Shown here: positions 1 through 5,621 of the stretch, one piece after another
How positions within the stretch are numbered: position 1 is the first letter of the stretch
Layout: each line of letters begins with the position of its first letter
Assembly: GCA_026984555.1 (NCBI GenBank)
Contig: JALSRY010000019.1
Location: 1 to 5,728 of the forward strand
DNA from: Phycisphaerae bacterium
GTDB lineage: Bacteria > Planctomycetota > Phycisphaerae > UBA1845 > Fen-1342
Reading direction: 5' to 3'
DNA length: 5,728 bases
Notes under the pieces: model-generated
What the model saw: only the letters and a program-made list of their open reading frames with translations
The model's database searches: none
Told to the model about the DNA's origin: nothing
Position numbers and translations under genes: made by a program

Positions 1-255
1 GGCAACGACTTCGATCGCGTATCCGGGCGGATGGCAGATTCCCAGCAGCGGGCACATGTATTGGAGTTCGGCGGAGTCGCCCTTGCCCACGCCGGGGAAG
101 AGTGTACGCCCGTAGAGCGCAGCCAGGGCGATCGTCAGCGCGACAGCGGCGAAGACGGGCGCGCGGGCGGTCCGGGGGTTTGGGCCGGGAGCCGAGGGCT
201 GCGGAGGCGAGGTGTCGCTGGGGGGTGTCGGTGGAGCAACCCTGGTGGTGGTCAT
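1..255 (-). CDS. DUF2723-family multi-pass membrane protein, N-terminal 85 codons (runs off left edge)
   Basis: This is the start of a gene that continues beyond base 1. The ATG at 255-253 lies one base after the permease stop (TGACATG on the minus strand), and a GGAAG ribosome-binding site sits 6 nt upstream inside the end of the permease gene. Residues 2-32 are a Pro/Thr/Ser-rich, probably cytoplasmic tail. Residues 33-49 are a hydrophobic first membrane helix. After it come GDSAELQ (59-65) and LLGICHPPGY (70-79). An acidic pair followed by an LG-x-x-HPPGY block just after the first helix is the hallmark of DUF2723 proteins. These are large GT-C-like membrane proteins, common in Bacteroidota and Planctomycetota and related to eukaryotic TMEM260, which is an O-mannosyltransferase. 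A glycosyltransferase role is therefore plausible but not shown here. Family members are usually several hundred residues, so most of the gene is outside the window. The family call is from motif recognition only. Confidence 0.8.
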   Translation of the reverse strand, partial: MTTTRVAPPTPPSDTSPPQPSAPGPNPRTARAPVFAAVALTIALAALYGRTLFPGVGKGDSAELQYMCPLLGICHPPGYAIEVVA

Positions 256-256
256 G

Positions 257-1960
257 TCAGGCTTCCAGTCGTTGGAAATGGCGGATGCCGATCCAGAGCG
301 AGCCGGCCGCCACGAGGCCGCTGCCGGCGAGCAAGGCGGCGAGGGTCCATTTTCCGCCCTGGGAAAGCTGGCCGGTGAACACGACGTTGCGGCTCATTTC
401 GTGGAACGTGAGCACGGCCATGCCCGCCATTTCCGCACCGACGAACAGCATACTCGCGATCAGGTTCAGCGTACCACCGAAACCCGAGGCGATCCGGGCG
501 GGGTTGCGGTTGGTCAGGACGGGGAAGCGGGCGCCGAGACCGATGGAGAGGCCGGCGAGTCCGACACAGATCCCGACGCTGACGGCGATGTTGAGGGCGG
601 CGAAGGCAGCGGGCATGTTGAGTACGCCGGCGGCCAGCCCCATGACCACCGCCGCCGATAGGCTCGTGACGGTGACGGCGAACAGGAACTTGATCAGCAG
701 CAGAGTCGCGCGGCGGACCGGCAGCAGTCCGACCAGCCAGAGTTGCTGGCCTTCGAGGGAGAGCAGGGGATAGACGAATCGGCTGGTGAACGTGGCGAGG
801 ATCAGGCTGACGGTGGTGAGGTTCAAGAAGGCGATCAAACCCTTGATCTGGGGGCGGTCGAGATCGACGGGCAAGCGGCGGAGGTTGAGCACGTAGATAA
901 CGAGCAGGCCGAACATGATGGCCATCTGGCTCCATTGCCGCGCGTCGCGGGCGAAACTGCGCAAGTCCTTGAGCATGACCCGCCGCAGCTTGCCGGGCAG
1001 GTAGAAGAACAACGCCCAACAGGTGATGGCGGTGCACCAACCGCGACGGATGCGCTGGTGGTAGCGTCCGCGCTGGGCGCGGCTGAAGGCTTCGGACCAG
1101 GTGATGCCGAGCACGTTGACCGTCAGCCAGGAGAGGAACAGGCCGTTGCCGGCGACGACCGCCAGGTAAAAGAGGCTTTCGCCGATGTCTCGCTGGATGG
1201 CGGCAACGATTCCCTTGGCGGTCCAGGTGCTGGGAAGGAATGGTTGCTTGATGATTCCCATCTGCCGAAACACCACGCGAAGCCACTGTTCGCTCTTGAG
1301 GGCGGATTCGGAGATGCTGGAGAGCCAGTAGATCACGCCGAGCAGCAGGAGGACGCCGGTGGCGATGGCCACCATGATCGGCCGGCGAGGCGCCCACATC
1401 GCCACGACCCACGCGGCGAGCAGGCCGACGCACGCGGGGATGATGACGAAGCCGGCGAAGTGGGCGAAGAAGAGGGGATAGTAGTACCACTCGACGGGGG
1501 AATTACGAGAGATCGCGAGCATGAGGGGGATGCCCAGGAGGAGGAAGGACCAGCTCGAGAGCACGATTCCCTCGATCCACTTGACGGCGACGACTTGCCG
1601 GGCGGGCAGGGGCATGGAGAGCAGGAAGCCGGGTTCGTCGCGGCCGTAGAGGCTGCCGAAGGTGAGGATGGCATTGGAAAACGCGAGCATGATCGCGAGC
1701 ACGACGAAGAACTGGACGAACAGGTGTTGGTCGGCGACGACGCCGACGAGTCCCCAGCTTTCGATGTGTTGCAGCACCTCGCGCAGGAGGAAATAGAGCG
1801 AGACCCAGATGAGCACGAGCAGGGAGAGTACGAGGAAGGTCCGGCCGGGGGCCTCGCGCAGATGCTGGTCGACCACGTTGCGAAGTTGCCTCAGGCGACA
1901 ACCGGCCAGGAGGCGGGCTCCGCGGGCGACCCCGCGGGCGTTTGCGGCTGGCTCAGACAT
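257..1960 (-). CDS. ABC-2-type exporter permease, 567 aa (PF16949-like)
   Basis: This is the membrane subunit of an ABC exporter, paired with the ATPase gene just upstream. It has about 12-13 hydrophobic stretches, near residues 41-60, 81-104, 131-150, 160-188, 194-213, 262-286, 308-322, 345-360, 376-393, 420-447, 453-476, 494-516 and 538-557. Two landmarks recall the large ABC_tran_2 (PF16949) permeases: RDARQWSQ (338-345), leading into a helix ending IYVLN, and SLEGQQLWLVGLLPV (401-415), followed by a Lys-containing helix. The length of roughly 550 residues also fits that family, which is about twice the size of ordinary ABC-2 permeases. The two halves look like two permease-like domains joined by a basic loop near residues 290-308. 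The ATG overlaps the ATPase stop by 8 nt, with GAGGAG 4 nt upstream of it, so translation is probably coupled. The substrate is unknown. The ABC permease call is firm; the exact family is recalled from memory. Confidence 0.88.
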   Translation of the reverse strand: MSEPAANARGVARGARLLAGCRLRQLRNVVDQHLREAPGRTFLVLSLLVLIWVSLYFLLREVLQHIESWGLVGVVADQHLFVQFFVVLAIMLAFSNAILTFGSLYGRDEPGFLLSMPLPARQVVAVKWIEGIVLSSWSFLLLGIPLMLAISRNSPVEWYYYPLFFAHFAGFVIIPACVGLLAAWVVAMWAPRRPIMVAIATGVLLLLGVIYWLSSISESALKSEQWLRVVFRQMGIIKQPFLPSTWTAKGIVAAIQRDIGESLFYLAVVAGNGLFLSWLTVNVLGITWSEAFSRAQRGRYHQRIRRGWCTAITCWALFFYLPGKLRRVMLKDLRSFARDARQWSQMAIMFGLLVIYVLNLRRLPVDLDRPQIKGLIAFLNLTTVSLILATFTSRFVYPLLSLEGQQLWLVGLLPVRRATLLLIKFLFAVTVTSLSAAVVMGLAAGVLNMPAAFAALNIAVSVGICVGLAGLSIGLGARFPVLTNRNPARIASGFGGTLNLIASMLFVGAEMAGMAVLTFHEMSRNVVFTGQLSQGGKWTLAALLAGSGLVAAGSLWIGIRHFQRLEA

Positions 1961-2753
1961 CGTGCTCCTCGTGGCCGTCGGTGAGGGTGAGGAAGATATC
2001 TTCCAGTCGCCCGCCGGCGGCGTAGTGGCTGCGCAGCTCGTCCATGGTGCCGACGGTGATGAGGTGGCCGTGGTTGATGATCCCGATGCGGTCGGCGACG
2101 GCTTCGGCGACGTCGAGGGTGTGGGTGCTCATGAAGACGGTTCCGCCGGCCTGGGCGATGTCGCGGAAGAGCACTTTCAGGGCCCGGATCGTGCGCGGGT
2201 CGAGCCCGACGATCGGCTCATCGACGACGAGCAGCCGGGGGGCGTGGATCAGGGCGGCAGCAAGCGCGGTCTTCTGTTTCATCCCGTGGCTGTACGACTC
2301 GGCGATCTGGTCGAGGAATCCCTCCAGATCGAGCCGTTCGTCGAGGCGCGCGAGGCGGCGGGCGACGGTGGCCCGGGGGACGCCGTAGACATCGCCCGTG
2401 AACGTGATGAACTCGCGGCCGGTGAGTTTGTCGTAGAGGAAGGGCTGGTCGGGGACGTAGGCGATGTGTTGCTTGGCGGCGCGGCCGTTGCGGAGCATGT
2501 TTTCGCCGCAGACGCGGACCGTGCCGCGGTCGGGTCGCAACAGGCCGGTGGTGGTCTTGAGCGTGGTGGTTTTTCCGGCGCCGTTCGGGCCGAGGAAGGC
2601 GAAGACCTCGCCGGGCATCAAGGTCAACGTGAGGTCGACGACGGCGTGCTTGTCGCCGAAGCTCTTGGAGACGCCGGTGAGCTCGACGCAGGGGGCGGGA
2701 GCTTGGGCGGCGGGCGGCTGCGTGGATGCGGGTTGTGGCTGCGATTGATGCAC
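1953..2753 (-). CDS. ABC transporter ATP-binding protein, 266 aa
   Basis: This is the nucleotide-binding subunit that should drive the permease encoded next to it; two copies would dimerise at the inner face of the membrane. All expected motifs are present: Walker A GPNGAGKTT (55-63), Q-loop Gln103 in VPDQPFLYDKLTG, signature YSHGMKQK (154-161, the SHGMKQ variant typical of ABC-2 exporter ATPases), Walker B LLVVDEP (174-180), D-loop GLDP (183-186) and switch His211 in STH. The C-terminus (LEDIFLTLT, 250-258) is also typical of this subfamily. Residues 2-21 are a Pro/Gln/Ala-rich, probably disordered extension before the first strand (VELTGVSKSFG, 23-33). The start is a GTG with GAGG 6 nt upstream. 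It is the only usable start, because no in-frame ATG, GTG or TTG lies between it and the upstream gene's stop, and the ABC domain begins soon after. The gene follows its upstream neighbour after 39 nt and overlaps the permease gene by 8 nt. Confidence 0.95.
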   Translation of the reverse strand: MHQSQPQPASTQPPAAQAPAPCVELTGVSKSFGDKHAVVDLTLTLMPGEVFAFLGPNGAGKTTTLKTTTGLLRPDRGTVRVCGENMLRNGRAAKQHIAYVPDQPFLYDKLTGREFITFTGDVYGVPRATVARRLARLDERLDLEGFLDQIAESYSHGMKQKTALAAALIHAPRLLVVDEPIVGLDPRTIRALKVLFRDIAQAGGTVFMSTHTLDVAEAVADRIGIINHGHLITVGTMDELRSHYAAGGRLEDIFLTLTDGHEEHDV

Positions 2754-2792
2754 CGTCGTCCTCGGGTTCCCTGTGGTTCGCGCCGTGGCGGT

Positions 2793-3629
2793 TCAGTGTC
2801 CGATCATGTTCTGCAAGACGGCCACGCGGGTCTCGTTGTCGTAGGGCTCGCTGACGAGCACGAGGCGCCCGAACAGGGGCAGTTCGATCTCCTGGCGGAG
2901 GACGCGACCGTTGTCGGCCACCCACGCGCGGGTGGTCTGGGTCTCGACGACGAAAGCATCGACGCGCTGCCCGGAAAAGTCGATCGGCTCCCGCGCGACG
3001 ACCCGCACGAGCGTCTGGCTGGTCATCATGTTCTCAGCCCCCCACCCGGGCAGAAGCCCGGCCAGAGGATTGATCGTCTCCATGTGCCAGCTTTGGCCCA
3101 CGCGCAGGTCCGCCAGGCTCTCGAACGGCCGGAGCACATCGCCCAGCGCGCGAAGTCGGTGGGCCGGCAGGACGAACTTGCCCCGCTGGTCGCCCACCTG
3201 CCACTCGCAACCGAAATCGTCGGGGGGGTAGAACTCGCCCTCCAGAGAAATCGGGATTCCCAACCCCAGCACGCGAACCTGGAGCTGGTCCGGGCGGTGA
3301 TCGCGGCGGTAGCGCAAGACCATGTCCATGCGCAAGGCGGGCGTGGAGATGTCTTGCGGCAGCCGAAGGGGGTAAAGATACGTGTAGTTGCGAATCGTGG
3401 TCAGGTCGAGGTCACGGTCGCACAGTGACCAGGCGTAGCCGACGCGCCGGCCCTCGGCGTCGAAGATGCCGACCTGCTCTGTAAAACTTTGCCCTTCGGA
3501 TAGTTGCAGCGCGCAGGATCGGGGCGGATCACCAGCGAGCCACGTGGGCAAGACGTCTCGGGTCAGCAGGAACGTGTTGACGGTGACCATGCCGAGAAAC
3601 GCAAGAATCCCAATCCAGCGGTTGAGCAT
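2793..3629 (-). CDS. Membrane-anchored extracytoplasmic protein of unknown function, 278 aa
   Basis: I do not recognise this protein. Residues 5-22 form one hydrophobic helix after a short N-terminus containing one Arg. This suggests an uncleaved signal anchor with the remaining ~250 residues outside the cytoplasm. That part is rich in predicted beta strand. Visible landmarks are GRRVGYAWSL (60-69), VRVLGLGIPISLEGEF (118-133), LRVGQSWHMETINPLAG (175-191) and AWVADNGRVLRQEIELP (235-251). The last two recall the strand patterns of DUF3108-like or transglutaminase-associated beta domains, but that is a weak impression. Cys39, Cys70 and Cys141 are the only cysteines, and there is no lipobox. I chose the ATG at 3629 because AAGGA lies 9 nt upstream and a strong promoter ends about 37 nt upstream. 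An in-frame GTG at 3659 would add 10 residues but sits almost at the predicted transcription start. As first gene of the ABC exporter operon, it may be an accessory or substrate-handling factor (inference). Confidence 0.8.
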   Translation of the reverse strand: MLNRWIGILAFLGMVTVNTFLLTRDVLPTWLAGDPPRSCALQLSEGQSFTEQVGIFDAEGRRVGYAWSLCDRDLDLTTIRNYTYLYPLRLPQDISTPALRMDMVLRYRRDHRPDQLQVRVLGLGIPISLEGEFYPPDDFGCEWQVGDQRGKFVLPAHRLRALGDVLRPFESLADLRVGQSWHMETINPLAGLLPGWGAENMMTSQTLVRVVAREPIDFSGQRVDAFVVETQTTRAWVADNGRVLRQEIELPLFGRLVLVSEPYDNETRVAVLQNMIGH

Positions 3630-3672
3630 GCTTTCCGTTCCTTCACGCCTGGCCGACACAAGCCTTCATCGC

Positions 3673-3702
3673 ATTCTACGGAGTGCGATCAACCGGGGTC
3701 AA
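3673..3702 (-). promoter_or_regulatory. Sigma70-like promoter of the exporter operon
   Basis: On the minus strand, TTGACC (3702-3697) and TAGAAT (3678-3673) are separated by 18 nt. Each matches the -35 and -10 consensus at five of six positions. Transcription would begin near 3666, giving a leader of about 37 nt to the ATG at 3629. The TAGAAT stands out as an AT-rich patch in GC-rich DNA. The position supports the ATG over the upstream GTG as the start of the first gene. Prediction only. Confidence 0.55.
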
Positions 3703-3709
3703 ACCGGGG
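3691..3709. repeat. Tandem 8-bp direct repeat at the exporter promoter -35
   Basis: AACCGGGG occurs at 3691-3698 and again at 3702-3709, separated by TCA. The period is therefore 11 bp, about one helical turn. The pair straddles the -35 element of the minus-strand promoter, where a repressor or activator site would be expected. The repeat is short and GC-rich, so chance is a real alternative. Confidence 0.35.
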
Positions 3710-3847
3710 CCGGCTTTGCGGCGGGTCCGGGGGTGGTTCGGAAACGGGTGGGCCGGAACCGATCGGGAGATGGGCGCACCGCCGGTCGGGGTGGCTTGTT
3801 CTCCGCCCGGCAGCGGCCGGCGGCGGCACGGTGCGCTCGCGATCTGC

Positions 3848-3876
3848 TTGACGGCCTGTTTCGGTGATTCTAGCAT
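3848..3876 (+). promoter_or_regulatory. Candidate sigma70-like promoter of mcsAB
   Basis: TTGACG (3848-3853) is followed after exactly 17 nt by TAGCAT (3871-3876). The -35 matches five of six consensus positions and the -10 four of six, keeping the first TA and the last AT. Transcription would start near 3883, giving a leader of about 108 nt before the mcsA ATG. No CtsR-type tandem operator (two direct GGTCAAA heptamers) overlaps this promoter. It is weaker than the divergent promoter, and an alternative sigma factor cannot be excluded. Confidence 0.4.
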
Positions 3877-3933
3877 CCATCGTGGCGTTTTCCGCATCGG
3901 CGGGTTTCGGGCCGGGCGGAGGACGCCGAACAG

Positions 3934-3955
3934 CGGGCGTCTGGGCGTGCGCCCG
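3934..3955 (+). promoter_or_regulatory. GC-rich hairpin in the predicted mcsA leader
   Basis: CGGGCG (3934-3939) can pair perfectly with CGCCCG (3950-3955) around a 10-nt loop. A competing smaller hairpin is possible inside it (GGGCG at 3943-3947 with CGCCC at 3950-3954). The two cannot form together because they share the right arm. There is no T-tract, so it is not an obvious terminator. In DNA this GC-rich, such pairings are often chance. Confidence 0.25.
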
Positions 3956-3975
3956 GACCCGGGCGGCGAGCAGAC

Positions 3976-3987
3976 AGGGAGTGTCCC
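3976..3987 (+). promoter_or_regulatory. mcsA ribosome-binding site inside a small inverted repeat
   Basis: AGGGAG (3976-3981) lies 9 nt before the mcsA ATG and is the only good Shine-Dalgarno sequence there, which supports that start. Four of its bases, GGGA (3977-3980), can pair with TCCC (3984-3987) across GTG, so the site could be partly hidden in a 4-bp hairpin. Whether such a short stem matters in the cell is uncertain. Confidence 0.5.
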
Positions 3988-3990
3988 AAG

Positions 3991-4488
3991 ATGGGCTTGT
4001 GTGAGCGCTGCAAGAAGGTCCAGGCGACGTTTCACCTCACGAACATCACGCGCGAGGGCGAGAAGACCGAGCGGCACCTTTGCGAGCGTTGCGCGGTCGA
4101 GGAAGGGTTGATCCAGATTCAGAAGCCGAACTTCAGCGCGGAGTTCATCGAGAACTTCATTGCGACCGCGAAGGCGGCGTCGCCGGCCGATACGGATCTG
4201 GTTTGCGAAGATTGCGGCATCAGCTACGTGGAGTTTCGCAACCAGGGGTTGCTGGGTTGCCCGAAGGATTACGACGTGTTCGCGGAGGCGTTGCGGCCGC
4301 TGATCGAGCGGGCTCACGACGGCGCGACGCGTCATATCGGCAAGACGCCGCGATCGTTGGGCATCAAGCGAACGACGGAACAGGAGATCTGGCGGCTGAA
4401 ACGGCAACTCCGCGATGCCGTGGCGGGAGAGGATTACGAGCGGGCGGCGGAGTTGCGGGATCGCATTCGCGAGATGGACGAGTCATGA
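3991..4488 (+). CDS. mcsA: McsA-like zinc-finger and UVR-motif protein, activator of the arginine kinase McsB
   Basis: In Bacillota, McsA binds zinc, activates the kinase McsB and helps link it to ClpC. This 165-residue protein has the same layout. CERC pairs lie at 4-7 and 31-34, with ATFHLTNI between them, as in the McsA N-terminus. A third pair, CEDC, is at 72-75, followed by the conserved GISYVEFRNQGLLGC block. A UVR coiled-coil motif fills residues 129-164 (EIWRLKRQL, then DYERAAELRDRIREM); this helical hairpin also occurs in UvrB, UvrC and ClpC and mediates protein contacts. The fourth cysteine pair is incomplete: Cys90 is followed by Pro-Lys-Asp where Bacillus McsA has C-x-x-C, so Asp93 replaces the last Cys. 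Residues 111-120 (GATRHIGKTP) link the two halves. The last base pairs overlap the mcsB start (ATGA), so the two are co-translated. Position directly before a clear McsB makes the assignment strong, although databases may label it only as a UvrB/UvrC motif protein. Confidence 0.92.
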   Translation: MGLCERCKKVQATFHLTNITREGEKTERHLCERCAVEEGLIQIQKPNFSAEFIENFIATAKAASPADTDLVCEDCGISYVEFRNQGLLGCPKDYDVFAEALRPLIERAHDGATRHIGKTPRSLGIKRTTEQEIWRLKRQLRDAVAGEDYERAAELRDRIREMDES

Positions 4489-5546
4489 GTGCGCCGATCG
4501 ACGAACTCGCCCGACACGCCAGCGAGTGGTTGCGCGGAGAGGGTCCGCTGCACGATATCGTCATCTCGACGCGGATTCGGCTGGCGCGCAACATCGCGGG
4601 TTTCCATTTTCTCTCGCAGGCCGACGACGAGATGCGCCGCGAGATCGCGGAGACGATCGAAGCGGCCGCGGACAAGGCCGCGTTGCTGCGCGGATTCGTC
4701 CACATCAACGTGGACGAGGTGGGAGAGTTGGAGCGGAACCTGCTCGTCGAGCGGCAGCTCATCAGCCGGCAGCATGCCGAGGGTGTCGGCGTGCGCAAGG
4801 TGCTCTTCGCGCCGTCGGAAGCATCTTCGCTGATGATCAACGAGGAGGATCACCTGCGCATCCAGGTGATGCGCAGCGGGTTGCAGCTCGAGGAAGCGTG
4901 GGAACAGATCGACGCGATCGACGACGCGATCGAGGAACACCTCGATTACGCGTTTCACCCGCGCTTCGGCTACCTGACGGCGTGCCCGACGAACGTGGGG
5001 ACGGGGATCCGCGTATCGGTCATGCTCCACCTGCCGGCGTTGCGGCTGACAAACGAGCTCGAACGGGTCGGGCAGGCCGCGCGCGACATGAAGCTCGCGG
5101 TGCGGGGGTTGTTCGGGGAAGGAACGGAGGCCCTGGGCGACTTTTTCCAGATCTCGAACCAGATCACGCTCGGGCGGGACGAACGCGACATCATCGACGA
5201 CTTTCACCACCTGGTGATTCCGCAGATCGTGGAGTACGAGCAGGCCGCCCGGCAGGCACTACTCGAAAAGCGGCTGCACGCGCTCGATGACAAGCTGTTC
5301 CGCGCGATGGGGACGCTTCAGAGCGCGCGACTGATGAGCTCGAACGAGGCGATGCAGAATCTCTCGCACGTCCGGCTCGGACTCCATGTCGGACGGCTCA
5401 AGAACATCGACTTGCACACCATCAACGAACTGTTCCTCCAGACCCAGCCGGCCCACCTCCAATGTCTCCAGGGGCAGCGGCTCAATGGCGAGCAGCGCAG
5501 CTTGGCGCGCGCCGCGATGATTCGCGCCCGCCTGAGCCACAACTGA
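4485..5546 (+). CDS. mcsB: Protein-arginine kinase McsB
   Basis: McsB transfers phosphate from ATP to arginine side chains of proteins. In Bacillota, phosphoarginine marks damaged proteins for ClpC-ClpP and inactivates the repressor CtsR. The 353 residues are close to the roughly 360 of Bacillus McsB and carry the phosphagen-kinase core: STRIRLARN (28-36, nucleotide binding), INEEDHLRIQ (118-127) with catalytic Glu121 and Arg125, CPTNVGTG (167-174) with Cys167, RVSVMLHLP (176-184), and RGLFGEG (207-213) with Glu212. These fall at nearly the same numbers as in Bacillus, so an active enzyme is likely. The C-terminal part (about 256-353) is the helical McsB-specific domain. There the phosphoarginine-pocket motif RDxxRA reads RSLARA (338-343), with Ser in place of Asp. 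The start is the ATG overlapping the mcsA stop. The same frame stays open upstream to 4080 but only antiparallels mcsA codons, so the longer reading is rejected. No ctsR or clpC is adjacent within the window. Confidence 0.96.
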   Translation: MSAPIDELARHASEWLRGEGPLHDIVISTRIRLARNIAGFHFLSQADDEMRREIAETIEAAADKAALLRGFVHINVDEVGELERNLLVERQLISRQHAEGVGVRKVLFAPSEASSLMINEEDHLRIQVMRSGLQLEEAWEQIDAIDDAIEEHLDYAFHPRFGYLTACPTNVGTGIRVSVMLHLPALRLTNELERVGQAARDMKLAVRGLFGEGTEALGDFFQISNQITLGRDERDIIDDFHHLVIPQIVEYEQAARQALLEKRLHALDDKLFRAMGTLQSARLMSSNEAMQNLSHVRLGLHVGRLKNIDLHTINELFLQTQPAHLQCLQGQRLNGEQRSLARAAMIRARLSHN

Positions 5547-5596
5547 CCCCCCTTCCGCCCCGCTCCAGCCGCGGTTTCGCGTGTGCTCGGTGGACG

Positions 5597-5621
5597 CGCG
5601 ACGCACGAAAGCGCCGTCGCG
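5597..5621 (+). terminator. Weak candidate stem-loop after mcsB
   Basis: CGCGACG (5597-5603) is a perfect inverted match to CGTCGCG (5615-5621) across an 11-nt loop, 50 nt after the mcsB stop. No T-run follows, so it is not a classical intrinsic terminator. A second small stem lies at 5658-5663 with 5669-5674. The rest of 5547-5728 shows no convincing gene, tRNA or clpC start; a purine-rich patch near 5692-5708 could belong to the leader of a downstream gene outside the window. Confidence 0.25.

Larger units (their letters stand above)
3630..3990. other. Divergent intergenic region between the exporter operon and mcsAB
   Basis: These 361 nt separate two genes transcribed away from each other. 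I see no convincing coding sequence: the open frames here are the GC-rich extensions of frames that shadow the flanking genes, and none has a recognisable protein pattern. The stretch holds one sigma70-like promoter facing each way, an 8-bp direct repeat at the left promoter, and a GC-rich leader with short hairpins before mcsA. The two promoters are about 170 bp apart, leaving room for a shared regulator. The block between them (about 3703-3847) is very GC-rich and contains an imperfect inverted repeat, GGTTCGG at 3735-3741 with CCGGAACC at 3753-3760, of unknown meaning. Confidence 0.7.

Noticed and set aside
252..1490. A 412-codon minus-strand frame overlapping the permease gene
   Set aside because: It is an Arg/Pro-rich out-of-frame reading of the permease, which has clear membrane helices and family motifs in its own frame.
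1809..3428. A 539-codon open frame on the plus strand, and another of 413 codons at 743-1984, antisense to the exporter genes
   Set aside because: Both lie opposite genes with unmistakable ABC motifs, and their translations are rich in Asp, Glu, Gly and Ala with no domain pattern. Long antisense frames are expected in GC-rich DNA where stop codons are rare.
3697..3703. A GGTCAAA heptamer, identical to a CtsR half-site, upstream of mcsAB
   Set aside because: Only one copy is present, whereas a CtsR operator needs two in tandem. It lies nearly 290 bp before mcsA, and it is explained by the -35 box of the divergent promoter.
3735..3760. Inverted repeat GGTTCGG / CCGGAACC as a terminator or operator
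   Set aside because: Pairing needs a bulged base, no T-tract follows, and its place between divergent promoters makes a terminator unlikely. It is too short and GC-rich to separate from chance.
3676..4407. A 243-codon minus-strand frame covering the intergenic region and mcsA
   Set aside because: It is antisense to mcsA, is low in complexity and rich in Arg and Pro, and its start lies inside the mcsA coding region. No family pattern is visible.
4080..4484. Upstream extension of the mcsB frame that would give a 488-residue protein
   Set aside because: The extension runs through mcsA in another frame and lacks any McsB-like pattern. McsB proteins start close to the conserved domain, and the ATGA overlap gives the normal length.
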